NCBI GenBank assembly: GCA_021793675.1
Contig: JAJYSG010000021.1
Span: forward strand, 1 to 36,533
Direction of reading: 5' to 3'
DNA length: 36,533 bases
Origin: Actinomycetes bacterium
Lineage (GTDB): Bacteria; Actinomycetota; Actinomycetes; Actinomycetales; Cellulomonadaceae
The notes beneath the pieces are model-generated. The model was not told the DNA's origin. It was given only the letters and a program-made list of their open reading frames with translations, and did no database searches. Of this stretch, positions 36,195-36,533 are shown in pieces (position 1 is the first letter of the stretch; every line of letters starts with the position of its first letter). The translations under genes and the position numbers were made by a program.

Positions 36195-36429
36195 CTGTGA
36201 CTCTCCTTGCGCTCTGCGGCGTTCATCATCCCAGACAAACCCCCTGTCAGCAGTCGAGCTCCGCGAATCCGATCCGCCCGGTGCCCACTCGGGACAGATC
36301 CGGCACCCCGCACGCCGGGCAGGGTACGGAAGCGGTGGCGAAAACGAACGTCGTCCCTTCGGCGCCGGCTAACGGCGGGACCCCGCCCACGGTCATCCGA
36401 CCGAGGGCCTGTCAACGCCGGGCGAATAC
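36195..36429. other. Region between the TPR gene and the insertion sequence
   Basis: This 235-base stretch holds the TPR ribosome binding site, a possible minus-strand -35 (CTGACA, 36245-36250) without a clear -10, and one small open frame described separately. In related genomes tyrS is expected upstream of the TPR gene; I see no tyrS sequence here. Confidence 0.5.
36247..36396 (-). CDS. Possible 49-residue protein with a CPxCG zinc-ribbon motif
   Basis: A short frame from ATG 36396 reads MTVGGVPPLAGAEGTT, then FVFATASVPCPACGVPDLSR and ends FAELDC. The C-P-x-C-G knuckle and final cysteine could bind zinc. About 80 percent of third positions are G or C, below the clear genes nearby, and there is no ribosome binding site. 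It may be a real small gene, the tail of a gene cut by the insertion sequence (though a stop lies between), or chance. Confidence 0.25.
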   Translation of the reverse strand: MTVGGVPPLAGAEGTTFVFATASVPCPACGVPDLSRVGTGRIGFAELDC

Positions 36430-36533
36430 TGACCCCCTGCTGCTGAACGGATTTTGACCCCCCTGGTCTTCTTGACTATGGCGTCTTGCGGTGGGCGCGG
36501 GTGCGGTAGGAGTCACCGTCCAGGGGTATGACG
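36430..36533 (-). mobile_element. End of an IS21-family insertion sequence
   Basis: TGACCCCC occurs at 36430-36437 and again at 36455-36462, an arrangement like the multiple terminal repeats of IS21 elements, whose ends start with TG. The second copy is followed after 13 bases by the istB stop. The element runs out of the window, so its other end and target duplication cannot be checked. Confidence 0.65.
36476..36533 (-). CDS. istB: IstB-like IS21 helper ATPase, last 18 codons
   Basis: Only the C-terminus is present: VIPLDGDSYRTRAHRKTP, ending TAG at 36476-36478. The GDSYR/GESYR motif near the end is characteristic of IstB, the AAA+ partner of the IS21 transposase IstA. The reading direction, toward the TPR gene and ending just inside the terminal repeats, fits the istA-istB order. 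The rest of the gene lies beyond the window edge. Confidence 0.65.
   Translation of the reverse strand, partial: VIPLDGDSYRTRAHRKTP

Noticed and set aside
34490-36457. Long plus-strand open frames (655 and 418 residues) opposite the TPR gene
   Set aside because: They are the complement of Gly/Arg-rich coding sequence, giving Arg/Pro/Thr-rich translations without domains or ribosome binding sites. GC-rich repeats lack stop codons in several frames.

Overview
The window is high-GC actinobacterial DNA. Gene order and protein types best fit a Micrococcales relative such as Cellulomonas, Cellulosimicrobium or Isoptericola; this is inferred from gene content and codon use, not from a marker gene. 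Coding density is near complete and most same-strand genes overlap by 1-4 bases (ATGA, GTGA, TGATG). No tRNA, rRNA or CRISPR array was seen. From memory, the order matches two blocks of the Mycobacterium tuberculosis chromosome: the ctaA / ABC transporter / suf / ABC-F / fabG-fabI neighbourhood (Rv1456c to Rv1484) and the TPR / HAD / tlyA / nadK / recN / steA / steB / pyrG / NUDIX neighbourhood (Rv1691 to Rv1700). Here they lie side by side.

Layout. 1-1040 (minus): fabG followed by a fabI cut by the window edge (fatty acid elongation). 1143-2867 (plus): DUF3099 membrane protein, a small conserved protein, a SURF1 protein, then what looks like a broken GNAT gene. 2902-4500 (minus): an ABC-F ATPase. 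4645-6619 (plus): bioY-bioM-bioN, an energy-coupling-factor biotin importer. 6625-13329 (minus): the SUF iron-sulfur assembly operon sufR-sufB-sufD-Rieske-sufC-sufS-sufU-sufT, behind a clear palindromic operator. 13460-15136 (minus): a family A DNA polymerase without a recognisable nuclease active site. 15187-16907 (plus): an ABC exporter pair. 17003-18810 (plus): a DrrAB-type drug exporter convergent with a 1091-residue BTAD/AfsR-like regulator (18818-22093, minus). 22163-23179 (plus): ctaA, heme A synthase, which with SURF1 points to cytochrome aa3 oxidase biogenesis. 23270-24109 (plus): a class I methyltransferase behind a recognisable promoter. 24218-26478 (minus): pyrG and a NUDIX hydrolase. 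26597-36194 (minus): TPR protein, HAD phosphatase, a 52-residue protein, tlyA, nadK, recN, steA and steB. 36430-36533: the end of an IS21-type insertion sequence with the last codons of istB.

The most unusual items are the TPR protein, which carries about 635 residues of Gly/Arg/Ser/Asp-rich disordered sequence with short tandem repeats; a set of five or six TANNNT hexamers placed 6-8 bases before start codons, implying leaderless mRNAs; a pair of divergent -10 elements sharing two bases; a CAAC-N6-GTTG palindrome inside the sufR promoter; and a 17-bp palindrome between fabG and the DUF3099 gene. I found no clearly new multi-gene defence, toxin or mobile system; most of the window is conserved actinobacterial housekeeping.
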